Of a stretch of 64,000 nucleotides of DNA, positions 25,722 to 35,072 are shown one piece after another; the stretch's first letter is position 1, and the number at the start of each line of letters is the position of its first letter. The notes below the pieces were generated by a model. That model was not told the origin of the DNA. It worked only from the letters and a program-made list of their open reading frames with translations, and did not search any database. The DNA is from an uncultured Ruminococcus sp. (GTDB taxonomy: Bacteria > Bacillota > Clostridia > Oscillospirales > Ruminococcaceae). Location of the stretch: assembly GCA_900538575.1 (NCBI GenBank), contig UPZA01000003.1, positions 186,001 through 250,000 of the forward strand, in the 5' to 3' direction. The position numbers and the translations under genes were made by a program.

Positions 25722-28403
25722 TTAACCTTGCGGTCCCAATTCACTTTCAGTTATTATCATTGCAACATAGTTCATAAGCGTCAGCGAATCAGACGAATCT
25801 ATTACATTATCATATAACACGTCTGCATTTGCAATACCAACCTCGGTAAGATCGTTGTCCTCACCGCCCAGCAGATACATATTCAGAGCAACTACGTCTG
25901 CGATATTTACAGAACCGTCAACATTTACATCTCCGTATTTAGTTGGCTTTGCGTTTGTTTCGTTAGTGGGCTTAACCGAAGTGATTACAGTAGTAGAAGT
26001 AGAAGGCGATACCGAGGAAGTCGCCGCGGTAGTTACAGGAGGAGTCGGTGAATCTGAAAGCTTTCCGTATATAATTCCGCATCCAACAGTAGACATATAA
26101 ACCGTACCGTATTCATTCATATCCCCTACAAGGAAATTACCGTTTCCTGTGCCTCCGTAAAGATTATCCTTATTTATCAACACCCATGAGTTACCGCCGT
26201 CCTGAGAACGATAAATGCCTTCAGGATCAGTCTCCTGAGGTTTTCCGTACATATAAAGGGTATTTACATCGCCGGCCTTTTCCGGAGCGCCGTAGCCTAC
26301 CGTCTTGCAATAGAACACATCAAGCTTGTTTACTGTTTTGCCTGTATCAGTCACATTATACATACCATAGTAGCCCGCGCCGAGTATAATATTATCCTCG
26401 CCAAGATAAGCTATTCTGCCGGCCGTATCGCACTGGTCATACATTGCGATATCGGTTGTTGTAAACGTTTTGCCGTAATCGGTGCTTACGCAAAGAGTAT
26501 AATGAGCGTCGGAGAAATCCGGCTCCGGTTTTGAATAGCTCCATGATGAATTGTAGTATGTCGCATAGGCGTAAACGATATTAGGCTTATCAGGCTCTAC
26601 AAGCATATATGTGGGCTTTGAGCCGTATGCGCTTGGGATTCCTGTGCAAGATGTCCATGTCTGACCAAAATCATCGGAGTAAGAAACATTGCCGCTGTCG
26701 CTTGCGCCTTTAAAGAACCTGTATGAGCCGTCCTCAAGCTGAGTTATCGCAGCTTTTCCTCCGGACGTATTGGCCATCTTAGTCCATGTTTCGCCGCCGT
26801 CAAGGGTGTAGAAGCCCGGAGCTACGTCGTTCTGGTTTTCGGCAATTCTAATCATAACATCCGGATTCTGAGGACAATAAGCAATAGCGCCGGTAGATCC
26901 CATATTCGGCTGATGCTGTTTACCGGATTCATAAACGGAAGAATGCTCAAAACCGTCATAGTCGCCGATTGCAGAAAATTCATTGCCGCCTGGAACGCTT
27001 ACCATATCAAGAGCAACGACTTCTTCTATACCGTCCGGATGGAAATAAAATGCCGGAGTAGTATCCCATGTATTATCGCATGCAAAAACGCCGTTTCCGG
27101 ACGTTACAAAGCTTCTGTCAGTATTTCTGGGATCAAGCACGATAGCTCCTACCCAGTGAATGGCTTTATTTCTAATCCAGCTTCTGCCGCCGTCCGCAAG
27201 ATATTCGGCCTCAAGCGGCTGTCCCCAGCCGATCTGATTGCCGGGAGTCATACTAATCCAGCTTTCTCCGCCGTCGACAGATTTGAAGAAACGGTCGCCC
27301 CAGCATACGTTTTCATCCTCCCAGGCATTTTCATACCATAGCTGAGAATACCAAAGTCCGCATGTAGTCGCTACAAGATGATCCGGATTCTGAGGATCGC
27401 TGTAAACAGCGCCGAAACCGTTCGCAGTCGGGGAAATATCAGTAACCTCCTGTGTAGACGGATCATATTTGAATGCGCCTCCGGAGGAACCGTTAAAGGC
27501 AAGACCTGCAATATAGGTAATATAAAGCTTGCCGTTTACATCCTTGTTGATTCTTGACGGGAAATAATTGGTAGGCAGATCTGCGCTTAACGTTTCAAAT
27601 TTATCAGATCCAACGTCTGCCACAACAACGTTTGCTTTTCCCGTTACAGACGTTCCCACATATACCTTTCCGTCAGAAATAGCGATAGTTGCAACCCCGT
27701 TCTGATTATTATAAGCTCCGTCAGTTATTGATTTAACAAAATGACTCTCATCCCATGTGGGCCAATTAATGGAATTGGTATAATAACCAAGATCGTCATA
27801 TCCTTTAACAGGCTCCCATGTATCTCCGCCGTCCTGAGACCAGATCAACGCGGAGCTTCCTGAATTAACGTCGCCTCCGCAGTAAATTATATCGGGATTA
27901 TCAGGATCAACAGCTATCGCCTCTCCGCACTGACGTCCGTCTCCGTTTCCGTGAACCTGTATCATGCTTGTCACGTCAATTTCATCGAACGTTTTTCCGC
28001 CGTCGCGGGTACGGAATATAACAGTTCTTGCGTTTGAGAAATAAGCGCAACCGCAGAGAAGGTAAACGGTATCGTCATCTGTAGGATCTATCGCAATAGC
28101 GTCGACGCTTAAAAATCCTCTGTCCTCTTCGTTAAGAAAGCCGAGAAGCTGCTCCCATCTGTCTGTTTCATAATTATACTTGTATGCCCCTCCTACGTCA
28201 GTTCTGGCATACATTTCTCTTTGGCCGGTCACTATTCCTGAAACGAATCCGCCGCCGCCGATTTCAACAGCTCCCCATTCCATAGAACCGGATATATCCT
28301 CGGCAGCAAAAGCGGATTCTTCCGAAATGCCGAAAGCGGGAACAACCGAAATAGCAACTGCGCAGACGGTTATCAGACCTGCCAGTTTTTTCTTAATATT
28401 CAT
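25722..28403 (-). CDS. Secreted GH74 xyloglucanase with dockerin
   Basis: An 893-aa exo-protein. Signal peptide, then two seven-bladed beta-propeller halves of GH74 (about residues 35-790) with many Asp-box-like turns (DGGKTF, QDGGDTW, VDGGESW, LDGGETW, QDGGNSW). The N-terminal hallmark is GGGGFVSGIVTG followed by MYARTDVGGAYKY. The catalytic Asp pair is expected in the TDVGG and WVGAIVLDP-type regions. A Thr/Ser linker follows, then a type I dockerin (GDVNVDGSVNIADVVALN and NADVLYDNVIDSSDSL). GH74 enzymes cleave the xyloglucan backbone. The dockerin is nearly identical to that of the PL1-PL9 enzyme, so both likely dock on the same cohesins. GGAGGGAG precedes the ATG. Confidence 0.94.
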   Translation of the reverse strand: MNIKKKLAGLITVCAVAISVVPAFGISEESAFAAEDISGSMEWGAVEIGGGGFVSGIVTGQREMYARTDVGGAYKYNYETDRWEQLLGFLNEEDRGFLSVDAIAIDPTDDDTVYLLCGCAYFSNARTVIFRTRDGGKTFDEIDVTSMIQVHGNGDGRQCGEAIAVDPDNPDIIYCGGDVNSGSSALIWSQDGGDTWEPVKGYDDLGYYTNSINWPTWDESHFVKSITDGAYNNQNGVATIAISDGKVYVGTSVTGKANVVVADVGSDKFETLSADLPTNYFPSRINKDVNGKLYITYIAGLAFNGSSGGAFKYDPSTQEVTDISPTANGFGAVYSDPQNPDHLVATTCGLWYSQLWYENAWEDENVCWGDRFFKSVDGGESWISMTPGNQIGWGQPLEAEYLADGGRSWIRNKAIHWVGAIVLDPRNTDRSFVTSGNGVFACDNTWDTTPAFYFHPDGIEEVVALDMVSVPGGNEFSAIGDYDGFEHSSVYESGKQHQPNMGSTGAIAYCPQNPDVMIRIAENQNDVAPGFYTLDGGETWTKMANTSGGKAAITQLEDGSYRFFKGASDSGNVSYSDDFGQTWTSCTGIPSAYGSKPTYMLVEPDKPNIVYAYATYYNSSWSYSKPEPDFSDAHYTLCVSTDYGKTFTTTDIAMYDQCDTAGRIAYLGEDNIILGAGYYGMYNVTDTGKTVNKLDVFYCKTVGYGAPEKAGDVNTLYMYGKPQETDPEGIYRSQDGGNSWVLINKDNLYGGTGNGNFLVGDMNEYGTVYMSTVGCGIIYGKLSDSPTPPVTTAATSSVSPSTSTTVITSVKPTNETNAKPTKYGDVNVDGSVNIADVVALNMYLLGGEDNDLTEVGIANADVLYDNVIDSSDSLTLMNYVAMIITESELGPQG

Positions 28404-28501
28404 AATAATTCTCCCTCCAAAAAATATGTTTGCAAAAAATTATTAAATTAATCTCCAAAACCCTGAAACATTTTGTTAAATTTCACAAACCTTTTTAGTT
28501 T

Positions 28502-28530
28502 ATTATACATTATTTTGAGATAAATTTCAA
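28502..28530 (-). promoter_or_regulatory. Promoter of the GH74 gene
   Basis: Minus-strand TTGAAA (28530-28525), 17 bases, TATAAT (28507-28502). Same hexamers and spacing as the PL1-PL9 promoter. Confidence 0.6.
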
Positions 28531-28582
28531 GAGCTCGCAAAAAAATAAATTTCATAATTATAAGTCTGCTTTTTTGGAAATA

Positions 28583-28612
28583 TTGACATATTACAGTAAG
28601 TAATGATATAAT
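28583..28612 (+). promoter_or_regulatory. Promoter of the VanY-like peptidase gene
   Basis: TTGACA (28583-28588), 18 bases, TATAAT (28607-28612). It is divergent from the GH74 promoter. Confidence 0.6.
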
Positions 28613-28664
28613 ATTATAAAAGCAGACTGAAATATAAATAAAAAATTAAATTGGGAGAAACAAA

Positions 28665-29663
28665 ATGACAAAGGAAAAAATGAAAATATACAGACGGCGT
28701 CAGACGGTATTGCTGATTTGTATTGCCGTTGTGATTATAGCGGTTATAACGGCGATCGTCCTTATATTTGTATCAAAGGACAGCGAACCGATAAAAAACA
28801 GCGAAAAGCCGACGGTCTCGCAGACTGACGAAAGCGGTCTTCCGGTAGACGGCGGTAAGGAAAACCAACAAGGTTCTATACGCTTTGAAGAAAGCGAAAT
28901 AACAATCAAAGTGGGAGAAACCTATATCGCAAAGGTTATAAACGATTCCGGAAATACTGACAGCTATATCTGGGAAAGCTCTAACGTTTCCGTAGCCTCT
29001 GTTGATAACGGAGAAATCAGAGGACAATCGGAAGGCTCATGCAATATAACCGTTACCATAAACGGCACTAATCTGAGCGCGTCTCTCAGAGTAAACGTCG
29101 AGACCGGAAACACAACCGAAAACGGTCATGAAATAAATGTAGAGAACGGCCTTACATATATAGACGGTATACTGATCGCAAACAAATCCTATTCCATGCC
29201 GGCTGACTTTGATCCCGGGGTAAATCAGGAGGCCCTTGACGCATTCGATGAAATGGCGGCAGACGCCGCCGAGGAAGGCTTAAGTATATATATTTCCTCC
29301 GATTACCGTTCCTATTACGATCAGGAAAGAATATACAACAGTTATGTTGAAAGAGACGGACAGGAGGCTGCGGATACATATTCCTCAAGACCCGGACATT
29401 CCGATCATCAAACCGGCCTTGCATTTGATTTAAATAGTATTGACGATTCCTTCGGATATACTCCGGAAAGCGACTGGGTTGCGGCAAACGCGCATAAATA
29501 CGGCTTTATAATACGCTTTCCGAAGGGCAAGGAAGATATAACGGGCTATCAGTATGAGCCATGGCATATACGTTATCTCGGAGTGGAAAAAGCAGCCGAG
29601 GTATTTGAAAGCGGACTCTGCCTTGAGGAATTTCTCGGAATAGATTCCGTATATAAGGATTAA
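28665..29663 (+). CDS. Membrane-anchored M15 (VanY-type) D-Ala-D-Ala carboxypeptidase
   Basis: A 332-aa zinc peptidase for peptidoglycan trimming. The order is: charged N-terminus, one membrane helix (about 13-38); a polar linker; a Big2-like Ig domain (EITIKVGETYIAKVINDS ... IRGQSEGSCNITVTING, about 75-150); then the M15B catalytic domain (about 170-320). Zinc and catalytic motifs are ISSDYRSYYDQ, GHSDHQTGLAFD (His and Asp ligands) and EPWHIRYLG (Glu base and His ligand). A full set of active-site residues is present. The gene stands alone with its own promoter and terminator. It lies far from the serine-type carboxypeptidase at 16933, so the cell has two chemistries for the same trimming step. 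Confidence 0.93.
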   Translation: MTKEKMKIYRRRQTVLLICIAVVIIAVITAIVLIFVSKDSEPIKNSEKPTVSQTDESGLPVDGGKENQQGSIRFEESEITIKVGETYIAKVINDSGNTDSYIWESSNVSVASVDNGEIRGQSEGSCNITVTINGTNLSASLRVNVETGNTTENGHEINVENGLTYIDGILIANKSYSMPADFDPGVNQEALDAFDEMAADAAEEGLSIYISSDYRSYYDQERIYNSYVERDGQEAADTYSSRPGHSDHQTGLAFDLNSIDDSFGYTPESDWVAANAHKYGFIIRFPKGKEDITGYQYEPWHIRYLGVEKAAEVFESGLCLEEFLGIDSVYKD

Positions 29664-29670
29664 TTTAAAA

Positions 29671-29700
29671 AACGGCGTACATTTTATGTGCGCCGCTTTT
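29671..29700 (+). terminator. Terminator of the VanY-like gene
   Basis: Imperfect stem AACGGCGTACAT / ATGTGCGCCGC with one mismatch, followed by TTTTACTATTTT. Confidence 0.6.
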
Positions 29701-29782
29701 ACTATTTTCCTATACGCCGCATTTTTAATTTATATTTTATATAAATTTTTCATATTATTAACGTAATTTTATATGTGTTTTC

Positions 29783-29811
29783 TTGACTAAAAGACTTATT
29801 TGTTATATAAT
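29783..29811 (+). promoter_or_regulatory. Promoter of ppk
   Basis: TTGACT (29783-29788), 17 bases, TATAAT (29806-29811). The leader is about 85 bases; ACGGAGGA lies before the ATG at 29903. Confidence 0.65.
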
Positions 29812-29902
29812 ATTTATATAAATATCAGCAGGCAATTCAGTTAAAATCAAACAAAATACACGTTAAACGCTTCGACTGATATAATCACGGAGGAAATCAA
29901 CT

Positions 29903-31996
29903 ATGGACGAAAATAATATATATATAAACAGAGAATTATCATGGCTGCAATTTAATGAAAGAGTCCTTGAGGAAGCTCAGGATCCGGCTGTTCCGCTTTT
30001 GGAACGGCTTAATTTCGCAAGTATATTTCAAAGCAATCTTGACGAATTTTTTATGGTCAGAGTTGGTTCCCTGTATGATCAGATGCTGATAAAGCCTAAA
30101 AAGAAGGACAATAAATCAAATATGACCGCACGGGAACAGCTTGAGGCTATTTTCTATAAGGTAAACGAGCTTGAACCTATGAAGGACATTGCCTACAAAA
30201 ACATTATGCTTGAATTGATGGAATACGGCGTCGAGCAAATAAACTTCCGGTCGGCGTCTATTGAGGAGCAGCAGTATCTTCAGGAATATTTCAAAAGAGA
30301 AATCAAGCCTCTTGTATTTCCGACAATAATCGACAAGAAAAATCCTTTTCCATTTCTGAAAAACAAGGAAATATACTGCGCCGTTCAGCTTCAATCAAAG
30401 TCAAACGTGAAGCTCGGTATAATTCCGGCAAGCGGTCAGTTCAACAGAGTTATAAGACTTTCCGGAGGAAACAGGTTTATTCTTGCGGAGGATCTGATAC
30501 TTCATTTTGCCCCGTCTATTTTCAAAAACTATAAGGTTGTTGATAAAACACTTTTCAGACTGACAAGAAACGCCGATATAACCGTTGAAGAAGGCTTATA
30601 TGATCAGGATTTTGATTTCAGGGAGGCAATGGAGGAGCTTTGCAAAAAGCGTAAAAAGCTGCACCCTGTAAGAATGCAGCTTTCCGAAACCTTCAGTCAG
30701 CCTGCTCTCCAGTTTCTTTGCAAAAAGCTGGATTTAGATGAAAATCATATATTTTATCTTAAAACTCCGCTTGACCTTTCATTTACAGGCATAATCAGAG
30801 ATATGCTTGACAAGCCGGAGCTTAAGTTCGACAAGCTTGTCCCGCAAAAATCTGCAAGCGTTGCAGATAATATGGCGATGATGCCGCAAATAAAACGACA
30901 TGATATACTTCTGAGCTACCCGTACGAAACCATAAAACCTTTTATCCAGCTTCTAAATGAAGCCGCGAACGACTCAAGGGTAACTGAAATAAAAATAACT
31001 CTTTACCGTCTTGCAAAAAACAGTATGGTTATAGACGCTCTCTGCGACGCGGCTGAAAACGGCAAGCAGGTGACTGTACTCGTAGAGCTGAGAGCAAGGT
31101 TTGATGAGGAAAACAATATAAACTGGTCAAGACGTCTTCAGGAAGCGGGATGTCATATAATGTACGGTCCCAGAGAGCTTAAGGTCCACTCCAAGCTCCT
31201 TCTTATAACCCGGCAAAACAACGGCAAAACAGAATATATAACTCAGGTCGGAACAGGAAACTATAACGAAAAAACATCTACTCTTTATACTGACCTTTCA
31301 CTTATGACAGCCAATCAGGACATTGGAAATGAAGCTCAACTGCTTTTTGAAGCTCTTATGGAAAACAGACTTATCGAACAGAGTCAACATCTGCTTATCG
31401 CTCCATTGTGTCTTCAAAACAAGGTTCTGGAAATGATTGAAGAGGAAATAACTCATGTCCGTAACGGCGAGGAAGGATACATCGGTATAAAAATAAATTC
31501 ACTGTGCGATAAGGTTATAATGGATAAGCTTGTTGAAGCCTCTAAAGCCGGAGTTAAAATAGATATGGTAATCAGAGGCATTAACAGTCTTGCCGCCGGC
31601 GTTTCCGGTGAAACTGAAAATATAAAGGTTATAAGCATTGTCGGCAGATATTTGGAGCATAGCAGGATATATATTTTCGGTACAAAAAAACGCAGTAAGA
31701 TTTATATAAGCTCAGCCGACTTCATGACGCGTAATACCGTCAGACGAGTAGAGGTAGCGGCTCCGCTGTATAACGCAAGAATAAAGCAGCGCGTATGGAA
31801 TATGTTCGAAACGCTTTTAAACGATAATGTAAAAGCCCGCAATCAGCTTCCGGACGGTACCTATATCAGAGAGATAAGCGAACATCCTCCGCTTGACGCT
31901 CAACGATTTTTCTTTGAGGAGGCATACAGAAAAGCGGAAAAAAAGGCTGCCGACAAGGCGGCAAAGGCGGCTAAAAGGCTTTCAAAAAACAAATAG
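29903..31996 (+). CDS. ppk: Polyphosphate kinase 1
   Basis: A 697-aa PPK1 that polymerises ATP gamma-phosphate into polyphosphate, reversibly. The four PPK1 domains are in order: N domain (INRELSWLQFNERVLEEAQD, FQSNLDEFFMVRVGSL), H domain, and the C1/C2 phospholipase-D-like domains. The autophosphorylated His is in LKVHSKLLLI and the second His in EHSRIYIFG. Length is normal for the family. It forms a single transcription unit with promoter and terminator. Polyphosphate serves as phosphate or energy store and stress buffer; no ppx partner is in the window. Confidence 0.96.
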   Translation: MDENNIYINRELSWLQFNERVLEEAQDPAVPLLERLNFASIFQSNLDEFFMVRVGSLYDQMLIKPKKKDNKSNMTAREQLEAIFYKVNELEPMKDIAYKNIMLELMEYGVEQINFRSASIEEQQYLQEYFKREIKPLVFPTIIDKKNPFPFLKNKEIYCAVQLQSKSNVKLGIIPASGQFNRVIRLSGGNRFILAEDLILHFAPSIFKNYKVVDKTLFRLTRNADITVEEGLYDQDFDFREAMEELCKKRKKLHPVRMQLSETFSQPALQFLCKKLDLDENHIFYLKTPLDLSFTGIIRDMLDKPELKFDKLVPQKSASVADNMAMMPQIKRHDILLSYPYETIKPFIQLLNEAANDSRVTEIKITLYRLAKNSMVIDALCDAAENGKQVTVLVELRARFDEENNINWSRRLQEAGCHIMYGPRELKVHSKLLLITRQNNGKTEYITQVGTGNYNEKTSTLYTDLSLMTANQDIGNEAQLLFEALMENRLIEQSQHLLIAPLCLQNKVLEMIEEEITHVRNGEEGYIGIKINSLCDKVIMDKLVEASKAGVKIDMVIRGINSLAAGVSGETENIKVISIVGRYLEHSRIYIFGTKKRSKIYISSADFMTRNTVRRVEVAAPLYNARIKQRVWNMFETLLNDNVKARNQLPDGTYIREISEHPPLDAQRFFFEEAYRKAEKKAADKAAKAAKRLSKNK

Positions 31997-32005
31997 CTTA
32001 AGTCT

Positions 32006-32040
32006 TAAAACGGGTATGGAATATACCCGTTTTAATTTTA
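32006..32040 (+). terminator. Terminator of ppk
   Basis: Stem AAAACGGGTAT / ATACCCGTTTT followed by TAATTTTA. Confidence 0.75.
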
Positions 32041-32062
32041 ACCGTCTGTGTCCGCTCTTGCA

Positions 32063-32091
32063 TTGACAAATAAGCTTAAGAAAGCTATAAT
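32063..32091 (+). promoter_or_regulatory. Perfect-consensus promoter of the lipoprotein GH5 gene
   Basis: TTGACA (32063-32068), 17 bases, TATAAT (32086-32091). Confidence 0.7.
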
Positions 32092-32130
32092 TATTACGAC
32101 TTTAAATCTCTTTATTGAATGGAGTAAAAT

Positions 32131-33297
32131 ATGAATTATAAAAAGATTGCCGCATTTTTATCTGCGGCCGCAATATCCGTATGCCTGTTGATTTCATGTA
32201 ATAAGAGCACAGCCAAAAAAGGAGAAATGCGGGATATTTCGTCTGAAACGCTCGTTTCAGAAATGACGCTTGGCTGGAATCTCGGCGACACCTTGGACGT
32301 TTGCGCTGCCGACCGCGACGGCGATGGTAAAATCAACGAGGCTCCCGCCGAGGGCGAGGAGGTAGATGAAACCCTCTGGGGAAACCCGAAGGCAATCAAA
32401 AAGGTCTTTGAAAAAATTAAGGACGACGGATTTAATTCTGTCCGTATTCCAATAACGTGGCGCGATCATCTGGGAAAAGCCCCCGATTACATAATAAGCG
32501 ATAATTGGATGGACAGAGTCGAGGAGGTCGTAAACTACGCCTACTCACTGGATATGTATGTAATAATCAATGTCCATCACGACGGCGGAGGAGATCCGGA
32601 TTTCGGCGCATGGATAAGAAACGCGTCCTATGACTATGACGGCGTTATTGAAAAATACAAAGCGCTCTGGAACCAGATTGCCGATAGGTTTGAGGATTAT
32701 TCCGACCGCCTGATTTTTGAATCTATGAACGAGGTAGGCTTTGATGATCTGAGGGGACCTGAAAATTATGAGGTTTTAAATAAAATTAATCAGGAATTTG
32801 TAAATCTTATCAGAAGCAGCGGCGGGAACAATCCCAAACGTCATCTACTGATAGCCGGATATTATACAGATATTACAATGACTTGCAGCAGCGACTTCAA
32901 AATGCCCGACGATCCTGAAAACCGCTGTATTCTCTCGCTACACTATTATACCCCCTGGCAGTTCTGCACAACGACACAGCAGCGGAATTGGGGAACCGAA
33001 GCGGAAGTCGAAGAAATGAAACGCCTTATAACAAATATGACAGATAAGTTTACCGATAACGGCATTCCGGTCATAATCGGCGAATATGGAACAGCAAGAG
33101 GAAACGACGAGCCAAGCAGAGTTTATTTCAGTGAAACGTTCGTAAAGCTTTGTCATGAAAACAATATTCCGGCGTTTCTGTGGGATAACGGATCAGAGCT
33201 TGACCGCGGCAGTCTGAAATGGCAGAATCCGGAGCTTCCTAAGGCCTTGAACAGAGCCGTTAGCGATAAGAATTATACTCCGGCCAAATATGATTAA
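32131..33297 (+). CDS. Lipoprotein GH5 endoglucanase
   Basis: A 388-aa cell-attached enzyme. The signal peptide ends in the lipobox LISC (Cys23), so it is lipid-anchored to the outer membrane face. The GH5 barrel fills the rest: LGWNLGDTLDVC, RIPITWRDH, VIINVHHD, acid/base Glu in FESMNEVG, LHYYTPWQF, and nucleophile Glu in VIIGEYGT. It resembles the GH5 domain at 9516 (both GH5_4-like, by motif) but has no CBM-like repeats and no dockerin. An Asp/Glu-rich insert (DRDGDGKINEAPAEGEEVDE) after the first strand looks like a calcium-loop insertion not present in the other GH5. Own promoter and strong terminator. Confidence 0.92.
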   Translation: MNYKKIAAFLSAAAISVCLLISCNKSTAKKGEMRDISSETLVSEMTLGWNLGDTLDVCAADRDGDGKINEAPAEGEEVDETLWGNPKAIKKVFEKIKDDGFNSVRIPITWRDHLGKAPDYIISDNWMDRVEEVVNYAYSLDMYVIINVHHDGGGDPDFGAWIRNASYDYDGVIEKYKALWNQIADRFEDYSDRLIFESMNEVGFDDLRGPENYEVLNKINQEFVNLIRSSGGNNPKRHLLIAGYYTDITMTCSSDFKMPDDPENRCILSLHYYTPWQFCTTTQQRNWGTEAEVEEMKRLITNMTDKFTDNGIPVIIGEYGTARGNDEPSRVYFSETFVKLCHENNIPAFLWDNGSELDRGSLKWQNPELPKALNRAVSDKNYTPAKYD

Positions 33298-33343
33298 AAA
33301 ACCGCACCGTCTGTGTAAGCATTACAGACGGTGCGGTTTTTCC
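33296..33343 (+). terminator. Terminator of the lipoprotein GH5 gene
   Basis: Long stem AAAACCGCACCGTCTGT / ACAGACGGTGCGGTTTT with a 9-base loop and T-run. Confidence 0.85.
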
Positions 33344-33552
33344 GGACACTGTTAAAGGAGGGAAACAGCGCTCAGCAATTATGAAGAAAATGTATATCAA
33401 CGCCTTAAAAGACGGAATTTTTGGTCTGCCTTTCAAGGGAAGGCAGTAAACCTTATCTATACCATCAATATTATTTTTCCTTTGCGGTATGGTTATATTA
33501 TATCGGCTTTTTATGAAGAAAATATAGTGTAAATACGAAAATAATGTGAAAA

Positions 33553-34287
33553 TTAACCGCAATAATTTTCAAATTCCTCCATACTTCCATTAAAAACATT
33601 AAGGTCTATATATTTTTCAATACCGTCATAGCCGTCAAGACGTCCTCTGTCGCAATATTGCCAGAACGTCCAATCCCTCCCGTCCGAAAGCTCGGCTCTT
33701 GTATAAATACTGCGTATCCAAATATCATTATCTTCAAAATGTCCCCTTATATAACGATTATAGGTGGTTTTCGTAGCGTAAATTATCGGAGTCAAGCCAT
33801 AGCGCTCTTTCAGCGCGGAAATCAGATCATTCAGATTCTGCCTTGCCTTATCTTCGTCGGGAGGATCGCTTCCATTTCCGTTGTAATATTCCACATCAAT
33901 TACCGGCGGCAGCATATTCTCACGCTTTTCCACAACGCTTATATAGTTTTCCGCCTGCGTTTTTCCCGGACTGTCAAAGCTGAAAAAATGATATGCTCCG
34001 ATCCTGATTCCGGTATTACTTGAATTTTTATAGTTTTCAATAAAATATTCGTCTACAAAGCCGCTGCCCTCAGTCGCTTTTATAAATGCAAAGCTGATAT
34101 TCTGAGATTCAAGTTCTCTCCAGTTTATTTCACCCTGATAAGATGAAACATCAACGCCTCTGACCGGATAATCTTTTTTTGAAGGAGTATTCAGCCATAT
34201 TATACCGTTATACCACAGTACGGCAAAGATATAAAGAATGATACCGGCTATAACCACGACGATCATCAGTTTATGACGTTTTCTCAC
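33553..34287 (-). CDS. Membrane-anchored GH25 lysozyme (muramidase)
   Basis: A 244-aa peptidoglycan N-acetylmuramidase of the Chalaropsis type. One N-terminal membrane helix (about residues 7-27), then the GH25 barrel. The catalytic Asp/Glu residues are visible in RGVDVSSYQGEINW and PVIDVEYYNG, with the family motifs FAFIKATEGSGFVDEYF and GAYHFFSF. There is no repeat-type cell-wall binding domain. It starts with GTG, with AAAGGA 6 bases upstream. It lies 17 bases after tatD and is the last gene of an LCP-like/TatD/GH25 operon, which suggests a role in wall turnover by the cell itself, not phage lysis. Confidence 0.93.
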   Translation of the reverse strand: MRKRHKLMIVVVIAGIILYIFAVLWYNGIIWLNTPSKKDYPVRGVDVSSYQGEINWRELESQNISFAFIKATEGSGFVDEYFIENYKNSSNTGIRIGAYHFFSFDSPGKTQAENYISVVEKRENMLPPVIDVEYYNGNGSDPPDEDKARQNLNDLISALKERYGLTPIIYATKTTYNRYIRGHFEDNDIWIRSIYTRAELSDGRDWTFWQYCDRGRLDGYDGIEKYIDLNVFNGSMEEFENYCG

Positions 34288-34304
34288 ACGTTATCCTTTC
34301 AATT

Positions 34305-35072
34305 TTAAATTTCGAAAAATTCAAGTGAATTTTTATAGGTGACGTCCAGTATCTCCTGAGGTGACGCTCCCTTGATCTCCGCCGCCTTTAACGCGGTTCG
34401 CTCAATCATACTGCTGTCACACCGCTTTCCTCTGTAAGGCTCGGGAGCCATATAGGGACAATCAGTTTCAAGCATAAGCTTTTCCATAGGAACCTCTTCT
34501 AAGGCCCTTAAAGCCTTTTTCGCATTCTTAAAAGTCAGAACGCCGGTAAAGCTTATATACATTCCAAGAGATATAACCTCAGCGGCTATTTCCGGAGAAC
34601 CGCTAAAGCAATGCATAACTCCCTTGGGACGGTATTTACGCAAAATCTCCATAGTATCCCCGAAAGCGTCTCTGGAATGGATAATTACAGGAAGTCCTAA
34701 CGCTTCGGCAAGCTCAAGCTGCTCCTCAAAAAGCTTTATCTGACGTTCACGGTTATAATTCTCATAGTGATAATCAAGACCTATTTCACCAAGCGCTTTT
34801 ATCTTATGTGAGGAACTCAGAAGCTTTTCAAGTCCGGACAAATATCCGTCGGAAGTAAAGCTCTCCGATTCCGGGTGTACGCCGCAGGCGGCATACGCAT
34901 AATCATAGGCTTCTGCTATTTCAACGCATTTATACGAATCCTCCATATTTGAGCCTACCGTTACAATACCCGACACGCCCTTTTGAGGAAGCGATTTCAA
35001 AAGTCTTTCACGATCATTATCAAATGCGCTGTCAGCATAATGCGCATGAGAATCAAAAATATTATTCAGCAT
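34305..35072 (-). CDS. tatD: TatD-family metal-dependent hydrolase
   Basis: A 255-aa amidohydrolase-fold protein of the TatD/YcfH nuclease family. Metal-site motifs are all present: FDSHAHYAD (HxH), LGEIGLDYHY (Glu), VIIHSRDAF (His), VMHCFSG (His) and LETDCPYMAPEP (Asp). TatD proteins act as DNases with 3'-5' exonuclease or AP activity; the cell role is not settled. The start overlaps the end of the LCP-like gene by 11 bases, so translation is probably coupled. Confidence 0.94.
   Translation of the reverse strand: MLNNIFDSHAHYADSAFDNDRERLLKSLPQKGVSGIVTVGSNMEDSYKCVEIAEAYDYAYAACGVHPESESFTSDGYLSGLEKLLSSSHKIKALGEIGLDYHYENYNRERQIKLFEEQLELAEALGLPVIIHSRDAFGDTMEILRKYRPKGVMHCFSGSPEIAAEVISLGMYISFTGVLTFKNAKKALRALEEVPMEKLMLETDCPYMAPEPYRGKRCDSSMIERTALKAAEIKGASPQEILDVTYKNSLEFFEI

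Noticed and set aside
33381..33449. 22-codon ORF after the lipoprotein GH5 gene
   Set aside because: AAAGGAGG lies about 20 bases from the ATG, too far; the peptide has no recognisable features.
33260..33562. Minus-strand ORF of 100 codons
   Set aside because: It runs through the strong GH5 terminator and has low-complexity, non-family-like sequence.
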